Source: Caulobacteraceae bacterium (GTDB lineage Bacteria; Pseudomonadota; Alphaproteobacteria; Caulobacterales; Caulobacteraceae). From it: 46,767 nt of DNA. Position 1 is the first letter of the stretch. Every line of letters begins with the position of its first letter. The notes below the pieces were generated by a model. The model searched no databases and was not told where the DNA came from. It saw nothing but the letters and a program-made list of their open reading frames with translations. The stretch covers positions 1 to 46,767 of the forward strand of contig JAIESL010000090.1 in the NCBI GenBank assembly GCA_019746095.1. Reading direction: 5' to 3'. This document shows, in pieces, positions 24,920 through 34,532 of the stretch. The translations under genes and the position numbers were made by a program.

Positions 24920-27388
24920 CTAGAACTGGGTTGAGGTCGAGAAGCGGAACGTTTCTGTTTTGTCGTAGTCTTCCTGGCGGAGGATCTGGCTCAGATCGAA
25001 GCGGATCGGCCCCATCGGTGAGCGCCAGTGAATGCTGACGCCGGCCGAGGCCCGCAGGGAAAGCTCATCGACGATGTTCGGGTTCGGAACGCCGCCGGTG
25101 GTGACGGTATAGCGGTCGTCGAGGACCCCGACGGTGCCGACATCGGTGAACACCGAAGTGCGAATGCCATACTCTTCAGGCAGGCCGTTCGGGACCGTCA
25201 TCTCCAGGGTACCGATGGCGTAGAAATTGCCGCCCAGCGCGTCGTTGTTGGTCCCCGGCGTGATATCGCGAGGGCCGATGCCTGCGGTTTCAAAGCCGCG
25301 GAAGCTGTTGCCGCCCTTGAAGAAGCGGTCGTTGATCCGGATCGGATCACCGCCCCAGCCGCCGATATAGCCCACCGAGGCCGTGGCCGTGACCACCCAG
25401 CTGGGGGTGAAGCCCCAGTAGGCCGACACGTCCGCTTCGGTCTTGACGTAGTTCACATCGCCGCCGATGCCGGCAAAATCCTGACGCAGGGTGCCAGTCC
25501 ATCCGCGGGTCGGGCGGACCGGATCATTCCGACGATCGACCAGCAGGGTGTATCCCGCCGACGAGTTCAGGAACGAGCCGACCTGGTCGCACAAGGCATT
25601 GGTGCCGGCACCCGGGGCGCAGAAGCCCGTCGGCACAATGATCTCATCGCTCTTCAGGAAGTAGCGCGTGCTGAGCAGGGTGTAGCCGTTCAGCGGATAG
25701 GACAGTCGCAGGCCACCGCCGGTCGAACGGTAGTCGTAGGACGAGAACTCACTGAGATCATAGCGCGAGTGGAAGGCATCGAAGCCGGCGCGGAGGTCAC
25801 GGCCGAGGAATTTGGGCTCGGTGAAGCGGAAGTCGATCTGCTGACGCAGCGAGCCCCACTCGACTCGGGCGACGACGTTCTGCCCGCGACCACGGAAGTT
25901 GCGCTCGGTAATGCCCAGGTTGACGACGAAGGAGTCCACCGAGCTGAAGCCCGCGCCAACCGAAAGCTCGCCAGTCGGCTGTTCCGTGACGGTCACGTTG
26001 ACCACGGAGCGGTCCGCGGCCGTGCCACGGGCCTCCTCGACGGTCACATCCTTGAAGAAGCCCAGCGCCCTGAGATTGTTGCGTGAACGTTCAAGCAGGG
26101 TGCGGTTGAAGGCGTCGCCCTCGGTCAGCATCATCTCGCGACGGATGACATTGTCCAGGGTGCGGGTGTTGCCGATCACATTGATGCGGTCGACGTAGAC
26201 GCGCTGGCCTTCCTTGACGTTGAAGGTGACGTCGACGGTGTCGGTCTCGGGGTTGGCGCGATAGGTCGGATCGATCTCAACGAAGGCATAGCCTGCCGAC
26301 CCGGCCGCAAAGGTCAGGGCGTCAACGGCCGACTCGATCTTGTCGCTTTCGTACAGATCACCCGTGCGGATCGGGAGCAACATCTTGAGGAAGTCGGGGT
26401 TCAGGCGGTCGTTCTCGGTGACGACGTCGACCGTGCCGAAATTGTAGCGATCGCCCTCGTCCACAGTCAGGGTAATGCCGAACGAGCTGTCGTCCGGTGC
26501 CAGTTCCGAGATCGCTGACAGGACGCGGAAGTCGTAGTAGCCGCGGTTGGTATAGAATTTCCGCAGCTGCTCCCGGTCGTAGTCCAGACGGTTGGGATCG
26601 TAGTTGTCATTGGTCGTGAACAGGCGGTACCAAGCCGACTCTTGCGTAACCATAACCTCACGAAGGTCACCGTCGGAATAGGCGCTGTTGCCGAGGAAGG
26701 TGATGGACCGCACGCCGGTCTCGGGCCCCTCGTTGATCTCGAACACGACATCGACGCGGTTCTGGTCCAGTTGGACGATCTTGGGCGTGACGGTGGCCGA
26801 GATGCGGCCCGAAAGCCGGTACAGCTCGACGATCTTGCCTACATCCTCCTGGATGCGGGCACGGGTATAGATGCCGCGCGGTTTGAGCGTGACTTCCTCG
26901 CGCAGCTTGTCCTCGCTGACCGCGCCGTTCCCCTCGAACACGACCTGGTTGATGATCGGGTTCTCAACGATCTCGACGATCAGGTCACCGTTCGGCTGGA
27001 CCCCCAGCTGAACGTCGGCGAACAGCTGGGTCCGCGTCAGGGTGCGAACGGCAATGTCCAGCACCGCCGGGTCGACCGTGTCACCCGGCTGGATCGGCAG
27101 ATAGGACAGCACCGTGGTCTGGTCGATACGTTGATTGCCTCGCACAAGAATCCGGCTGATCGTCAGCCGTTGCTCCTGCGGCGGTCCCGCCTGGGCCACA
27201 GCCGGGGCTGCGGCCTCGGCCGGTGCCGGCGCGGCGGGCGGCGCGGTCTGCGCAAAGGCAGGTCCCGCCAGCCCCGCAGCGGCCGCAAGGACCAGCAGGC
27301 TGGGGCTCAGTGCCCTGGCGAAGTGACGGACGGACGCATCTTGTTGGATCATACGGGAAACCATCGGGGGCTGGCGTCGGCTCGTCAT
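24920..27388 (-). CDS. bamA: Outer-membrane protein assembly factor BamA
   Basis: This 822-residue Omp85-family protein folds and inserts beta-barrels into the outer membrane. It has a signal peptide ending near TAPPAA (hydrophobic core SLLVLAAAAGLAGPAFA), an Ala/Pro linker, five POTRA repeats (about residues 70-420) and a C-terminal 16-strand barrel. The final residues FRFSTSTQF end in Phe, the barrel signal. The loop with the conserved VRGF-type motif appears as FRGFETAGIGPRD. The first ATG overlaps the rseP stop (ATGA); Met9 or Met13 could serve instead and would give a more typical signal peptide. The gene follows rseP and precedes ompH in the envelope cluster. Confidence 0.95.
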   Translation of the reverse strand: MTSRRQPPMVSRMIQQDASVRHFARALSPSLLVLAAAAGLAGPAFAQTAPPAAPAPAEAAAPAVAQAGPPQEQRLTISRILVRGNQRIDQTTVLSYLPIQPGDTVDPAVLDIAVRTLTRTQLFADVQLGVQPNGDLIVEIVENPIINQVVFEGNGAVSEDKLREEVTLKPRGIYTRARIQEDVGKIVELYRLSGRISATVTPKIVQLDQNRVDVVFEINEGPETGVRSITFLGNSAYSDGDLREVMVTQESAWYRLFTTNDNYDPNRLDYDREQLRKFYTNRGYYDFRVLSAISELAPDDSSFGITLTVDEGDRYNFGTVDVVTENDRLNPDFLKMLLPIRTGDLYESDKIESAVDALTFAAGSAGYAFVEIDPTYRANPETDTVDVTFNVKEGQRVYVDRINVIGNTRTLDNVIRREMMLTEGDAFNRTLLERSRNNLRALGFFKDVTVEEARGTAADRSVVNVTVTEQPTGELSVGAGFSSVDSFVVNLGITERNFRGRGQNVVARVEWGSLRQQIDFRFTEPKFLGRDLRAGFDAFHSRYDLSEFSSYDYRSTGGGLRLSYPLNGYTLLSTRYFLKSDEIIVPTGFCAPGAGTNALCDQVGSFLNSSAGYTLLVDRRNDPVRPTRGWTGTLRQDFAGIGGDVNYVKTEADVSAYWGFTPSWVVTATASVGYIGGWGGDPIRINDRFFKGGNSFRGFETAGIGPRDITPGTNNDALGGNFYAIGTLEMTVPNGLPEEYGIRTSVFTDVGTVGVLDDRYTVTTGGVPNPNIVDELSLRASAGVSIHWRSPMGPIRFDLSQILRQEDYDKTETFRFSTSTQF

Positions 27389-28599
27389 GCGAGCCCGCCG
27401 AGGAATTTGAACAGGCTCAGCTTCTGCAGGTCGTTCCAGGTGGCGAACAACATCAATCCCACCAGCAAAGCAAGACCGACGCGGTATCCGACCTCCTGAA
27501 CGTTGGCTGGGACTGGCCTGCGGGCCACAGCTTCATAAGCGTAGAACAGCAGATGTCCCCCATCCAGAACCGGAATCGGCAAGAGATTTACAAAGCCAAT
27601 TCCGATCGAAACTAAGGCGGCGAACTGAATAAGGTTGACCAGGACATTCAGGGCGCTGAGCCCGGGGTCGGTGCTGGCGGCCGCTGACTGCTGGGTAATC
27701 CCCCCGGCAGCCTTGGCGATTCCGAGCGGACCATTCAGCAAATCGCCCGACTCCTTGCCGATCAGAATGCGACCGATATAGGTCAGCGTCCCGTCGATGG
27801 TCGCGACAATGCGGTCCGCGCCCTTGCCGGCGGCTTCGAGCGGATTCAGCCGCCGGAAGCGATAGTCAGACTGCAGCGGCTCGAGGGTCAAGCCGATCCG
27901 CGCGACCCGAACCCGGCCGGCAATGGCGTTGTCTTCCATCTGCCGAACCGGCGTGGCGACCAGGGACAGCCGCTCGCCGGCCCGATCAACCTCGAAACGC
28001 AGCGGGTCCCCTGCACTCAGGATGACGATCTCGGTGACATCAGCGGCCTCGTCGACCGGCCGGCCATTGACGGTCCGAATCATGTCGCCGGAAGTAAATC
28101 CGGCCACGGCCGCCGGCGAGCCCGGAACGACCTGTCCGACCCGCGGGGGGCTGATCAGCTCACCCAACGCCATGAACAGGCCGGTCAGCAGCACGAGGGC
28201 CAGCAGAAAATTGGCCGCCGGTCCCGCGGCGACGATCAGTGCCCGCTGCCAGAGTGGCTTGAAATGGAAATAGTCGCGTTCGCCCCCTGGGCCGTTCTCG
28301 GCGACCACCCGCTGCTTCAGTTCGGCCAGCCCCGCCTGGTCCGGCACACTGGAAGCATCCAGATCACCCGAGAATTTGACGTACCCCCCGAGCGGCAACC
28401 AGGCCAGCCGCCACTCGGTACCGTGTTTGTCGGTCCGGGCCACAATGGTCTTGCCGAAGCCGATCGAGAACCGATCGACCTTCACACCAAAGGCGCGGGC
28501 CGCCAGGAAATGGCCGAGCTCATGGATGGTGACGATGAAGGTCAGCACCAGCAGGAAGGGTACGATGTAGAGCAGCGCCTGGCCGAGGAAACCCATCAT
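27385..28599 (-). CDS. rseP: Site-2 intramembrane zinc metalloprotease RseP
   Basis: This 404-residue integral membrane protease cuts membrane-bound anti-sigma factors and leftover signal peptides. The zinc site HELGHFLAARAFGVKV is in the first helix and the second motif LLPIPVLDGGHLLFYAYE near residue 350, both complete. A PDZ domain lies between (about residues 140-240: VVPGSPAAVAGFTSGD). I chose ATG 28599 (MMGFLGQALLY), behind GAAGGGA; the open frame runs 35 codons further up over the dxr stop. The next codon is also ATG and could be used. Sigma-E-type envelope stress control through this protease is known in the family and inferred here. Confidence 0.94.
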   Translation of the reverse strand: MMGFLGQALLYIVPFLLVLTFIVTIHELGHFLAARAFGVKVDRFSIGFGKTIVARTDKHGTEWRLAWLPLGGYVKFSGDLDASSVPDQAGLAELKQRVVAENGPGGERDYFHFKPLWQRALIVAAGPAANFLLALVLLTGLFMALGELISPPRVGQVVPGSPAAVAGFTSGDMIRTVNGRPVDEAADVTEIVILSAGDPLRFEVDRAGERLSLVATPVRQMEDNAIAGRVRVARIGLTLEPLQSDYRFRRLNPLEAAGKGADRIVATIDGTLTYIGRILIGKESGDLLNGPLGIAKAAGGITQQSAAASTDPGLSALNVLVNLIQFAALVSIGIGFVNLLPIPVLDGGHLLFYAYEAVARRPVPANVQEVGYRVGLALLVGLMLFATWNDLQKLSLFKFLGGLA

Positions 28600-28622
28600 G
28601 CCGTTATCGGTCCCTTCGCCAT

Positions 28623-29819
28623 TCAGGCTGCCGCCGCGATGCCGCGAACGATTGACTCCGCCATCCGCCGCGCCTGCTCGTCCACGGCAAGAGCCGCGTC
28701 GCAAGCGCCGCTGGAACCGGAATCCACCCCCGAGGCCGTTACGCGCGACAAGGTGTCGGCGATGACTGCGGCAATATTGAGAAAGCCCAGTCGACGGTCA
28801 AGGAAGGCCAACGCCGCGACCTCGTTGGCCGCATTGAACACGATGGGGGCCGCGCCGCCCGCCTGTAACGCCTGTCGCGCGAGTTTCAGGGCCGGAAACC
28901 GGTCTTCATCGGGTGCTTCAAAGGTCAGCCGGCCGAGGGCGGCGAGGTCCAGTCGGGGGGCATTCCAGGCCATGCGGTCGGGCCATGCCAGTGCATGGGC
29001 GATCGGCGTCTTCATGTCCGGCGGCCCCATCTGGGCCAGGGTCGAGCCGTCGATAAACTCCACCAGGCTGTGAATGATGGATTCGGGATGCACCACCACC
29101 CCGATCCGGTCGGCGGGCATGTCGAAGAGATAGGCCGCCTCGATGGCTTCCAGCCCCTTGTTGGCCATGGTGGCGCTGTCGACCGAAATCTTGGCACCCA
29201 TGCTCCAGTTCGGATGGGCGACGGCCTGCTCCGGCGTGATGCCCCTCAGCGCCTCGCGCGGCGTGGTTCGGAACGGACCGCCCGAGGCCGTCAGGACCAG
29301 TTTCGCGACCTGTTCGGGCGCATGGTGCGGAAAGACCTGATGAATGGCCGAATGCTCGGAATCGACGGGCAGCAGCCGCCCCCCGAACCGCCTGACCCGT
29401 TCGATCAGGGCCGGGCCGCAGCAGACCAGGCTCTCCTTGTTGGCCAGCGCGAGCGTGGCACCGGTCGCGGCGGCCGCCCAGGCCGACCGCAAGCCGGCGG
29501 CCCCGACGATGGCAGCCATGATCCAGTCAGCGGGGCGGGCCGCGGCCTCGATCACGGCCTGATCGCCCGCAGCCGCCTCGACTCCGGTTCCGGCCAGGGC
29601 GTCGCGCAGGGCATCCAGTCGAGCCGGGTCTGCCGTAACCGCCAGCCTCGGCTTCCAGCGGCGTGCCTGCTCCGCCAGACGCCCGATATTGGCACCACCA
29701 GTCAGGGCTTCGACCTCGAAGGCACCGGTGCCGGCGGCTTCAGCCTGTTCCATCAGGTCCAGGGTCGAACAGCCGACCGAACCCGTCGAACCCAGCACCG
29801 TCACCCGACGCCGGATCAT
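28623..29819 (-). CDS. dxr: 1-deoxy-D-xylulose 5-phosphate reductoisomerase
   Basis: This 398-residue enzyme makes 2-C-methyl-D-erythritol 4-phosphate, the committed step of the MEP isoprenoid pathway, using NADPH and a divalent metal. The NADPH-binding N-terminus is [18 protein letters not shown]. The active-site region includes [15 protein letters not shown] and [31 protein letters not shown] (continuous, metal and substrate loops), then [14 protein letters not shown]. Its ATG overlaps the cdsA stop (ATGA). The product feeds the undecaprenyl carrier made by UppS two genes upstream. Confidence 0.96.
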   Translation of the reverse strand: MIRRRVTVLGSTGSVGCSTLDLMEQAEAAGTGAFEVEALTGGANIGRLAEQARRWKPRLAVTADPARLDALRDALAGTGVEAAAGDQAVIEAAARPADWIMAAIVGAAGLRSAWAAAATGATLALANKESLVCCGPALIERVRRFGGRLLPVDSEHSAIHQVFPHHAPEQVAKLVLTASGGPFRTTPREALRGITPEQAVAHPNWSMGAKISVDSATMANKGLEAIEAAYLFDMPADRIGVVVHPESIIHSLVEFIDGSTLAQMGPPDMKTPIAHALAWPDRMAWNAPRLDLAALGRLTFEAPDEDRFPALKLARQALQAGGAAPIVFNAANEVAALAFLDRRLGFLNIAAVIADTLSRVTASGVDSGSSGACDAALAVDEQARRMAESIVRGIAAAA

Positions 29820-30631
29820 GCGACGCCACCCGTCATCCCGACGATCAGTCGACCGCAGGCCACTACCACGACCGCGAACATCAGTCCGTCGACCCGGTCC
29901 AGAAGTCCGCCGTGGCCAGGGATCAGCTTGCCGGCATCCTTGACGCCATAACGCCGCTTCAGCGCCGATTCCCAGAGATCACCGGCCATGGTGGCCAGAG
30001 CCGCTGCGAAGCCGAGGGCAGCCCCCCAATAGGGGCCGATGCCCATGTCGAGAAAGGTCCCCAGGGCCGCACCGGCCACTGTGCCGGCGACGAGGCCACC
30101 GATGAAGCCGGACCAGGTCTTGTTGGGAGAGAAACTCGGCCAAAGCTTGGGCCCGCCCATCAGACTGCCGACCAGATAGGCCATGATGTCCGATGCCCAG
30201 GCGATGATGAAGGCCGAAACCGTCCAGGCCAGGCCGGTCGCCGTATCAACATCCCTCAGCCAGATCAGCAGCACTGCCGGCCAGCCGAGGTAGAGCACAC
30301 CATAGGCGGCATCCAGCGCCTCCTGCCCGCGGTTGCGCGCGAACAGGCCGGCGGCAACCGCGCCGAACACCAGCATGACAAGGCCCAGGGAAAGCTGCCC
30401 GGCGTGGGCCGCGACGACGCCGGCGACGAGACCGAAGGCAACAGCCCCCGCCATCACCCGCCAGGCCTTGGCCGCGCTCATCATCGCCCATTCGACGGCC
30501 AGAAGGGCGCACGCCAGCAGCATGAGTGCCAGGAACCACAGCCCACCGGCCCAGATGGCCAGGACCGCGGCGGGAGCCATCACGATCGCGGAGGCGGCCC
30601 TGAGACCTATGTCGCGGGCCTTGACCGCCAT
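29816..30631 (-). CDS. cdsA: Phosphatidate cytidylyltransferase
   Basis: This 271-residue multi-span membrane enzyme activates phosphatidate with CTP to CDP-diacylglycerol, the precursor of bacterial phospholipids. The CDS signature is spread over [31 protein letters not shown] and [16 protein letters not shown] near the C-terminus. At least seven hydrophobic helices are visible. Start ATG 30631 overlaps the uppS stop (ATGA); the longer open frame upstream is antisense-like sequence inside uppS. CTP comes from PyrG, encoded elsewhere in this window. Confidence 0.95.
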   Translation of the reverse strand: MAVKARDIGLRAASAIVMAPAAVLAIWAGGLWFLALMLLACALLAVEWAMMSAAKAWRVMAGAVAFGLVAGVVAAHAGQLSLGLVMLVFGAVAAGLFARNRGQEALDAAYGVLYLGWPAVLLIWLRDVDTATGLAWTVSAFIIAWASDIMAYLVGSLMGGPKLWPSFSPNKTWSGFIGGLVAGTVAGAALGTFLDMGIGPYWGAALGFAAALATMAGDLWESALKRRYGVKDAGKLIPGHGGLLDRVDGLMFAVVVVACGRLIVGMTGGVA

Positions 30632-31413
30632 CAGCCGGCCGCAAGGGCGCGCGCGGCCGCATCGGCAGGCGCGGTCCGGCCACCGAAGCGGCGATCCCGG
30701 TTCCGGTATTGTGCAATCACATCGGCCAACCCCTCGGCCCCATAGTCCGGCCAGAGCACATTCTGATAGACCAGTTCGGCATAGGCGGCTTCCCACAGCA
30801 GGAAGTTCGACAGCCGCTGCTCGCCCGAGGTGCGGACGATCACGTCGACCGGCGGTGCCCCTGCGGTGGACAGGCCCCGCCCCAGGGAGTCCTCGTCCAG
30901 CGGCCCGGTCGCGCGCCCGGCCAGTACGGCGTCGACATGGCGCTGGGCCGCATCGACGATGTCGGCCCGGCCGCCGTAGTTGAAGGCGACCTGAAGCAGG
31001 AATTTTTGATTGTGAGCGGTCGACGCCTCGGCCTTGTCGATGATGGCGATGATGTCGTCCGGCAGCCCTGCACGCCGCCCCAGCACCCGGACCCGGACCC
31101 CGGCACGCTCCAGTCGCTTCAGATCGCTGGCGACATAGGACCGGACCAGTCCCATCAGGTCGGAAACCTCGTCCGCCGGCCGGCTCCAGTTTTCGGTCGA
31201 GAAGCCGAACACGGTCAGGCAGCGGATGCCGAACCCGGGCGCGGCCTCAACGGTCCGCTTCAGGGCCTGAACCCCCTCGCGGTGGCCCATGGCTCGCGGC
31301 AGGCCGCGAGCCTCGGCCCAACGGCCGTTGCCGTCCATGATCAGGGCGACGTGCCGCGGATCGTCTGGACGCGGTCCGTCAGTCGGCGCGGGATTGAGGG
31401 GATGGGCGGGCAT
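30631..31413 (-). CDS. uppS: Undecaprenyl diphosphate synthase
   Basis: This 260-residue cis-prenyltransferase makes the C55 carrier lipid for peptidoglycan and polysaccharide assembly. The catalytic Asp and P-loop-like region is ALIMDGNGRWAEARGLPRAM, followed by GHREGVQALKR. The second signature LTVFGFSTENWSRP and the C-terminal IRTSGEQRLSNFLLWEAAYAE segment (here with VRTSGEQRLSNFLL) are present. It lies 30 bases downstream of frr and overlaps cdsA by one base at its stop. The N-terminal 20 residues are Pro-rich and probably disordered. Confidence 0.96.
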   Translation of the reverse strand: MPAHPLNPAPTDGPRPDDPRHVALIMDGNGRWAEARGLPRAMGHREGVQALKRTVEAAPGFGIRCLTVFGFSTENWSRPADEVSDLMGLVRSYVASDLKRLERAGVRVRVLGRRAGLPDDIIAIIDKAEASTAHNQKFLLQVAFNYGGRADIVDAAQRHVDAVLAGRATGPLDEDSLGRGLSTAGAPPVDVIVRTSGEQRLSNFLLWEAAYAELVYQNVLWPDYGAEGLADVIAQYRNRDRRFGGRTAPADAAARALAAG

Positions 31414-31443
31414 ACGGCGCGTATCCTACGGCAAATCGCGCCG

Positions 31444-32001
31444 TCAAACCTGCATGATCTCGACTTCCTTGGCCCGAAGCGCCTCATCGATACGTTTGAT
31501 GGCAGCATCCGTGTCCTTCTGGACCTCGGTTTCCATCTTCTTCTGCTCGTCCTGGCTGATCTCGCCGGCCTTCTCAGCCTTCTTCAGATCCTCGTTGGCG
31601 TCACGGCGGACGTTACGGACGGCGATCTTCTGCTGCTCAGTGTATTTGCCGGCCAGCTTGGCCAAGTCCTTGCGGCGCTCCTCGGTCAGGGGCGGGACCG
31701 GAATGCGCAGGGTCTGGCCGTCAACGATCGGGTTGAGGCCGAGGCCGGCGGCGCGGATGGCCTTCTCGACCGGGCCGACCATCGACTTGTCCCAGACGCT
31801 GACCGAGATCATCCGCGGCTCCGGTACGCTGATGGCGGCCACGGAGTTCAACGGGGCGTTGGAGCCGTAGGCCTGGACCTGCACAGGATCCAGCAGGCCG
31901 ACGTTGGCGCGGCCGGTGCGCAGGCCGTTGAACTCTTCCTTCAGGGCGGACACGGACTTGTCCATGCGATCGCGGTAGGTCTTCAGATCGGGCTTGGCCA
32001 T
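31444..32001 (-). CDS. frr: Ribosome recycling factor
   Basis: This 185-residue protein, with EF-G, splits the post-termination ribosome. It has the two-domain layout of the family: a three-helix bundle formed by [20 protein letters not shown] and the charged C-terminal half ([20 protein letters not shown]), with a small beta domain inserted (about residues 30-105, [18 protein letters not shown]). Its length is exactly typical. The gene is 35 bases downstream of pyrH and 30 bases upstream of uppS, the standard bacterial order. Confidence 0.97.
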   Translation of the reverse strand: MAKPDLKTYRDRMDKSVSALKEEFNGLRTGRANVGLLDPVQVQAYGSNAPLNSVAAISVPEPRMISVSVWDKSMVGPVEKAIRAAGLGLNPIVDGQTLRIPVPPLTEERRKDLAKLAGKYTEQQKIAVRNVRRDANEDLKKAEKAGEISQDEQKKMETEVQKDTDAAIKRIDEALRAKEVEIMQV

Positions 32002-32036
32002 GGTCGTTTCTCTCGCGTTTTCTTGTCTTTGGCGGC

Positions 32037-32777
32037 TCAGGCGGCCTTGTTGGACGAAATGACCGTAAAGGTCCCCTCCCCCGTCAGGGTCCGACGCAGT
32101 GAATTGTCCTCGCGGATCGAGAAGACCACGATCGGAATGCCCGAGTCACGCATCAGGGCGATGGCCGAGGCATCCATGACCTTCAGGTCCTTCGCCAGCA
32201 CATCGTGGTAGGACAGGGTCTCGTAACGGGTGGCGCTGGCATCCTTCTTGGGGTCGGCTGTGTAGACGCCGTCGACGCTGGTTCCCTTCAGCAGGGCGTC
32301 GCAGCCCATCTCGGCGGCCCGCAGGGCTGCGCCGGAATCGGTGGTGAAGAAGGGCGCGCCCACACCGGCGGCGAAGATCACCACCCGGCCTTTTTCGAGA
32401 TGACGCAGCGCGCGGCGGCGCACATAGGGCTCGGCCACCGCATTCATGGTCAGTGCGCTCTGCACCCGGGTCTGGACGCCGATCTTTTCCAGCGCGGACT
32501 GCATGGCGAGCGCGTTCATCACGGTCGCCAGCATGCCCATATAGTCGGCTGTGGCCCGCTCCATGTCGCCGGCGGCCTTGCTCAGTCCGCGGAAGATGTT
32601 GCCACCGCCAATCACCAGGCAGATTTCAACGCCCTCCCGAGCCACATCGGCCACGGCCTGGGCCACGCCGGCGACCGTCTTCATGTCGATGCCATAGGCC
32701 TGGTCGCCCATCAGCACCTCGCCCGAAACCTTCAGCAGGACGCGTTTGTACAGGAACTCGGGCGGGGCGTCGGGCAT
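32037..32777 (-). CDS. pyrH: UMP kinase
   Basis: This 246-residue kinase phosphorylates UMP to UDP, supplying pyrimidine nucleotides to RNA, DNA and envelope sugar synthesis. The N-terminal [20 protein letters not shown], the glycine motif [12 protein letters not shown] and the [14 protein letters not shown] segment match the family. It is the first gene of the long pyrH-to-lpxB run and has its own promoter-like sequence immediately upstream. Unlike in many bacteria, rpsB and tsf do not precede it; rnj does. Confidence 0.97.
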   Translation of the reverse strand: MPDAPPEFLYKRVLLKVSGEVLMGDQAYGIDMKTVAGVAQAVADVAREGVEICLVIGGGNIFRGLSKAAGDMERATADYMGMLATVMNALAMQSALEKIGVQTRVQSALTMNAVAEPYVRRRALRHLEKGRVVIFAAGVGAPFFTTDSGAALRAAEMGCDALLKGTSVDGVYTADPKKDASATRYETLSYHDVLAKDLKVMDASAIALMRDSGIPIVVFSIREDNSLRRTLTGEGTFTVISSNKAA

Positions 32778-32806
32778 GGGAAGACCTTGGGCGGGGGATT
32801 CGGCTT

Positions 32807-32834
32807 CTTATAGAAAGCCCCGCCCTCGGTTCAA
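32807..32834 (-). promoter_or_regulatory. Promoter of the pyrH-frr-uppS envelope cluster
   Basis: On the minus strand TTGAAC (32834-32829), a 16-base spacer and TATAAG (32812-32807) form a plausible sigma-70 promoter. It lies about 30 bases upstream of the pyrH ATG, between the rnj stop and pyrH. No other promoter this good was seen in the 12-kb run downstream, although many genes there could have internal ones. Confidence 0.5.
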
Positions 32835-32851
32835 AGGCCTGACTGCCCAGG

Positions 32852-34525
32852 TCAGAGCCGCAGAATGATGGTCTCTACGATCGGACGCCGATCCCAGATC
32901 TGCTGGCTGGCCTTCTTGAGTGCGCGGGACACGGCCTGTTCGATGACCATCTCGTCCTCGAGTGCCGCGCCCTTGAGCTTCATCACCGCCGCCTCGGCGC
33001 GCTCCGCCAGATCATCCAGGGCCTCCCCCAACGGCGATTCCGCGTCGCCCGGCAGGCCGATCGCGCGCACATCGATGTCGCTGACGATCTTGCCGCGCTT
33101 GTCCATGGCGAAGCTGACGATCAGAACGCCATTGGTCGAGGCGTGCCGCCGCTCGTGCAGGGCCTCACCCTGTTCGGTGACCAGACGACCGCCATCCACA
33201 TAGAGCCGGCCGCTGGGAACTTCGTCGATGATGACGGCGGGTCCGGGGGCCAGACGCACCATGTCGCCGTTGCGCGGTGTCACGGTCTCGGGAATGCCGA
33301 CGTCCCGGGCGAGATTGGCGTGCTCGGCCAGATGGCGGCGCATTCCGTGGGTCGGCACGGCGATCTGCGGCCGGGCCCAGGCGTACATCTGGCGCAACTC
33401 ATCGCGGCACGGATGGCCCGAGACGTGGATGCCGGGATGATCCTTCTCGGTGTAGAGGCGCACCCCACGGTCGGCGAGCTTGTCCTGCAACCGACCGATC
33501 GACAGCTCATTGCCGGGGATGACCCGGGACGAGAAGATGCAGTGATCGCCCTTGCTCAGCTTGATGTATGGGTGGGTGCCCTCGGCCACGCGCGACAGGG
33601 CTGCCCGGGCCTCCCCCTGGCTGCCGGTGCACAGATACAGGATGCCGTCGGCCGGCCAGACGCGGGCTTCCTCGTCGGTCAGGAAGGGCTTGATGTCACT
33701 CAGCATGCCCACATGCTTCGCGGCCGAGGTGATGCGGTGCATGGACCGGCCCGCCAGTGAGACGCGACGACCCGCGGCCTCGGCGGCGCGGATGACGCTG
33801 TCCATGCGTGCGACGTTCGAGGCGAAACAGCCGACCGCGATCCGGCCCTTCAACCCGCCGATCAGTTCGATCAGGGCGTTGCGGACGCCTCCCTCGGACC
33901 CCGCCGACCCCTCAACAAACACATTGGTGGAGTCGCAGACCATGGCCAGCACGCCTTCGTCACCGAGGCGGCTGATGGCCGCGGAATCGGTGACCTCGCC
34001 GATGATGGGATCGTCGTCGATCTTCCAGTCACCGGTGTGCAACACCGTGCCCAGCGGGGTCTTGATGGCCAGGCCGTTCGGCTCGGCGATCGAATGGGTC
34101 ATGGTAACCATGGTCACCTGGAACGGGCCCAGGTCGATGGTCCCGCCCAGCGGCACCTCGATCAGCTTGACCTGATCGAGGATGCCCGCCTCGCGCAGCT
34201 TCTCGCGGATCAGGAAGGCGGTGAAGGGCGTCGCATACAGCGGTGCCTTCATGCGCGACCAAAGCCAGCCCAGTGCACCGATATGGTCCTCGTGGGCGTG
34301 GGTCAGCACGATGCCCCGAATGGTCTCGCCTTCGAGGAAGGCAGGGTCCGGCACGATCACATCGACGCCCGGCGTCGACAGGTCACCGAAGGTCACACCG
34401 ACATCGACCACGATCCATTCGCGGTTCGCCTCGGGCCCGTAGCCGTAGAGATTCAGATTCATCCCGATCTCGCCCGAGCCGCCCAGCGGCAGGAAGACGA
34501 GTTCGTCGTTGGTTTTCTTTTTCAT
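32852..34525 (-). CDS. rnj: Ribonuclease J
   Basis: This 557-residue metallo-beta-lactamase/beta-CASP nuclease processes and degrades RNA from the 5' end and internally. The metal site is in VLTHAHEDHIGALGWLW, followed by the His motif HSIAEPNGLAI and the Asp of HTGDWKID. The beta-CASP insertion holds STNVFVEGSAGSE and the C-terminal HVSGHPCRDEL and VPTHGMRRHLAEHANLA motifs. RNase J in alphaproteobacteria acts alongside RNase E. The start has AAAGGA in front and lies seven bases behind the coaX stop, so it is the last gene of the nuo-birA-coaX-rnj run. Confidence 0.95.
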   Translation of the reverse strand: MKKKTNDELVFLPLGGSGEIGMNLNLYGYGPEANREWIVVDVGVTFGDLSTPGVDVIVPDPAFLEGETIRGIVLTHAHEDHIGALGWLWSRMKAPLYATPFTAFLIREKLREAGILDQVKLIEVPLGGTIDLGPFQVTMVTMTHSIAEPNGLAIKTPLGTVLHTGDWKIDDDPIIGEVTDSAAISRLGDEGVLAMVCDSTNVFVEGSAGSEGGVRNALIELIGGLKGRIAVGCFASNVARMDSVIRAAEAAGRRVSLAGRSMHRITSAAKHVGMLSDIKPFLTDEEARVWPADGILYLCTGSQGEARAALSRVAEGTHPYIKLSKGDHCIFSSRVIPGNELSIGRLQDKLADRGVRLYTEKDHPGIHVSGHPCRDELRQMYAWARPQIAVPTHGMRRHLAEHANLARDVGIPETVTPRNGDMVRLAPGPAVIIDEVPSGRLYVDGGRLVTEQGEALHERRHASTNGVLIVSFAMDKRGKIVSDIDVRAIGLPGDAESPLGEALDDLAERAEAAVMKLKGAALEDEMVIEQAVSRALKKASQQIWDRRPIVETIILRL

Positions 34526-34532
34526 AGGTCCT

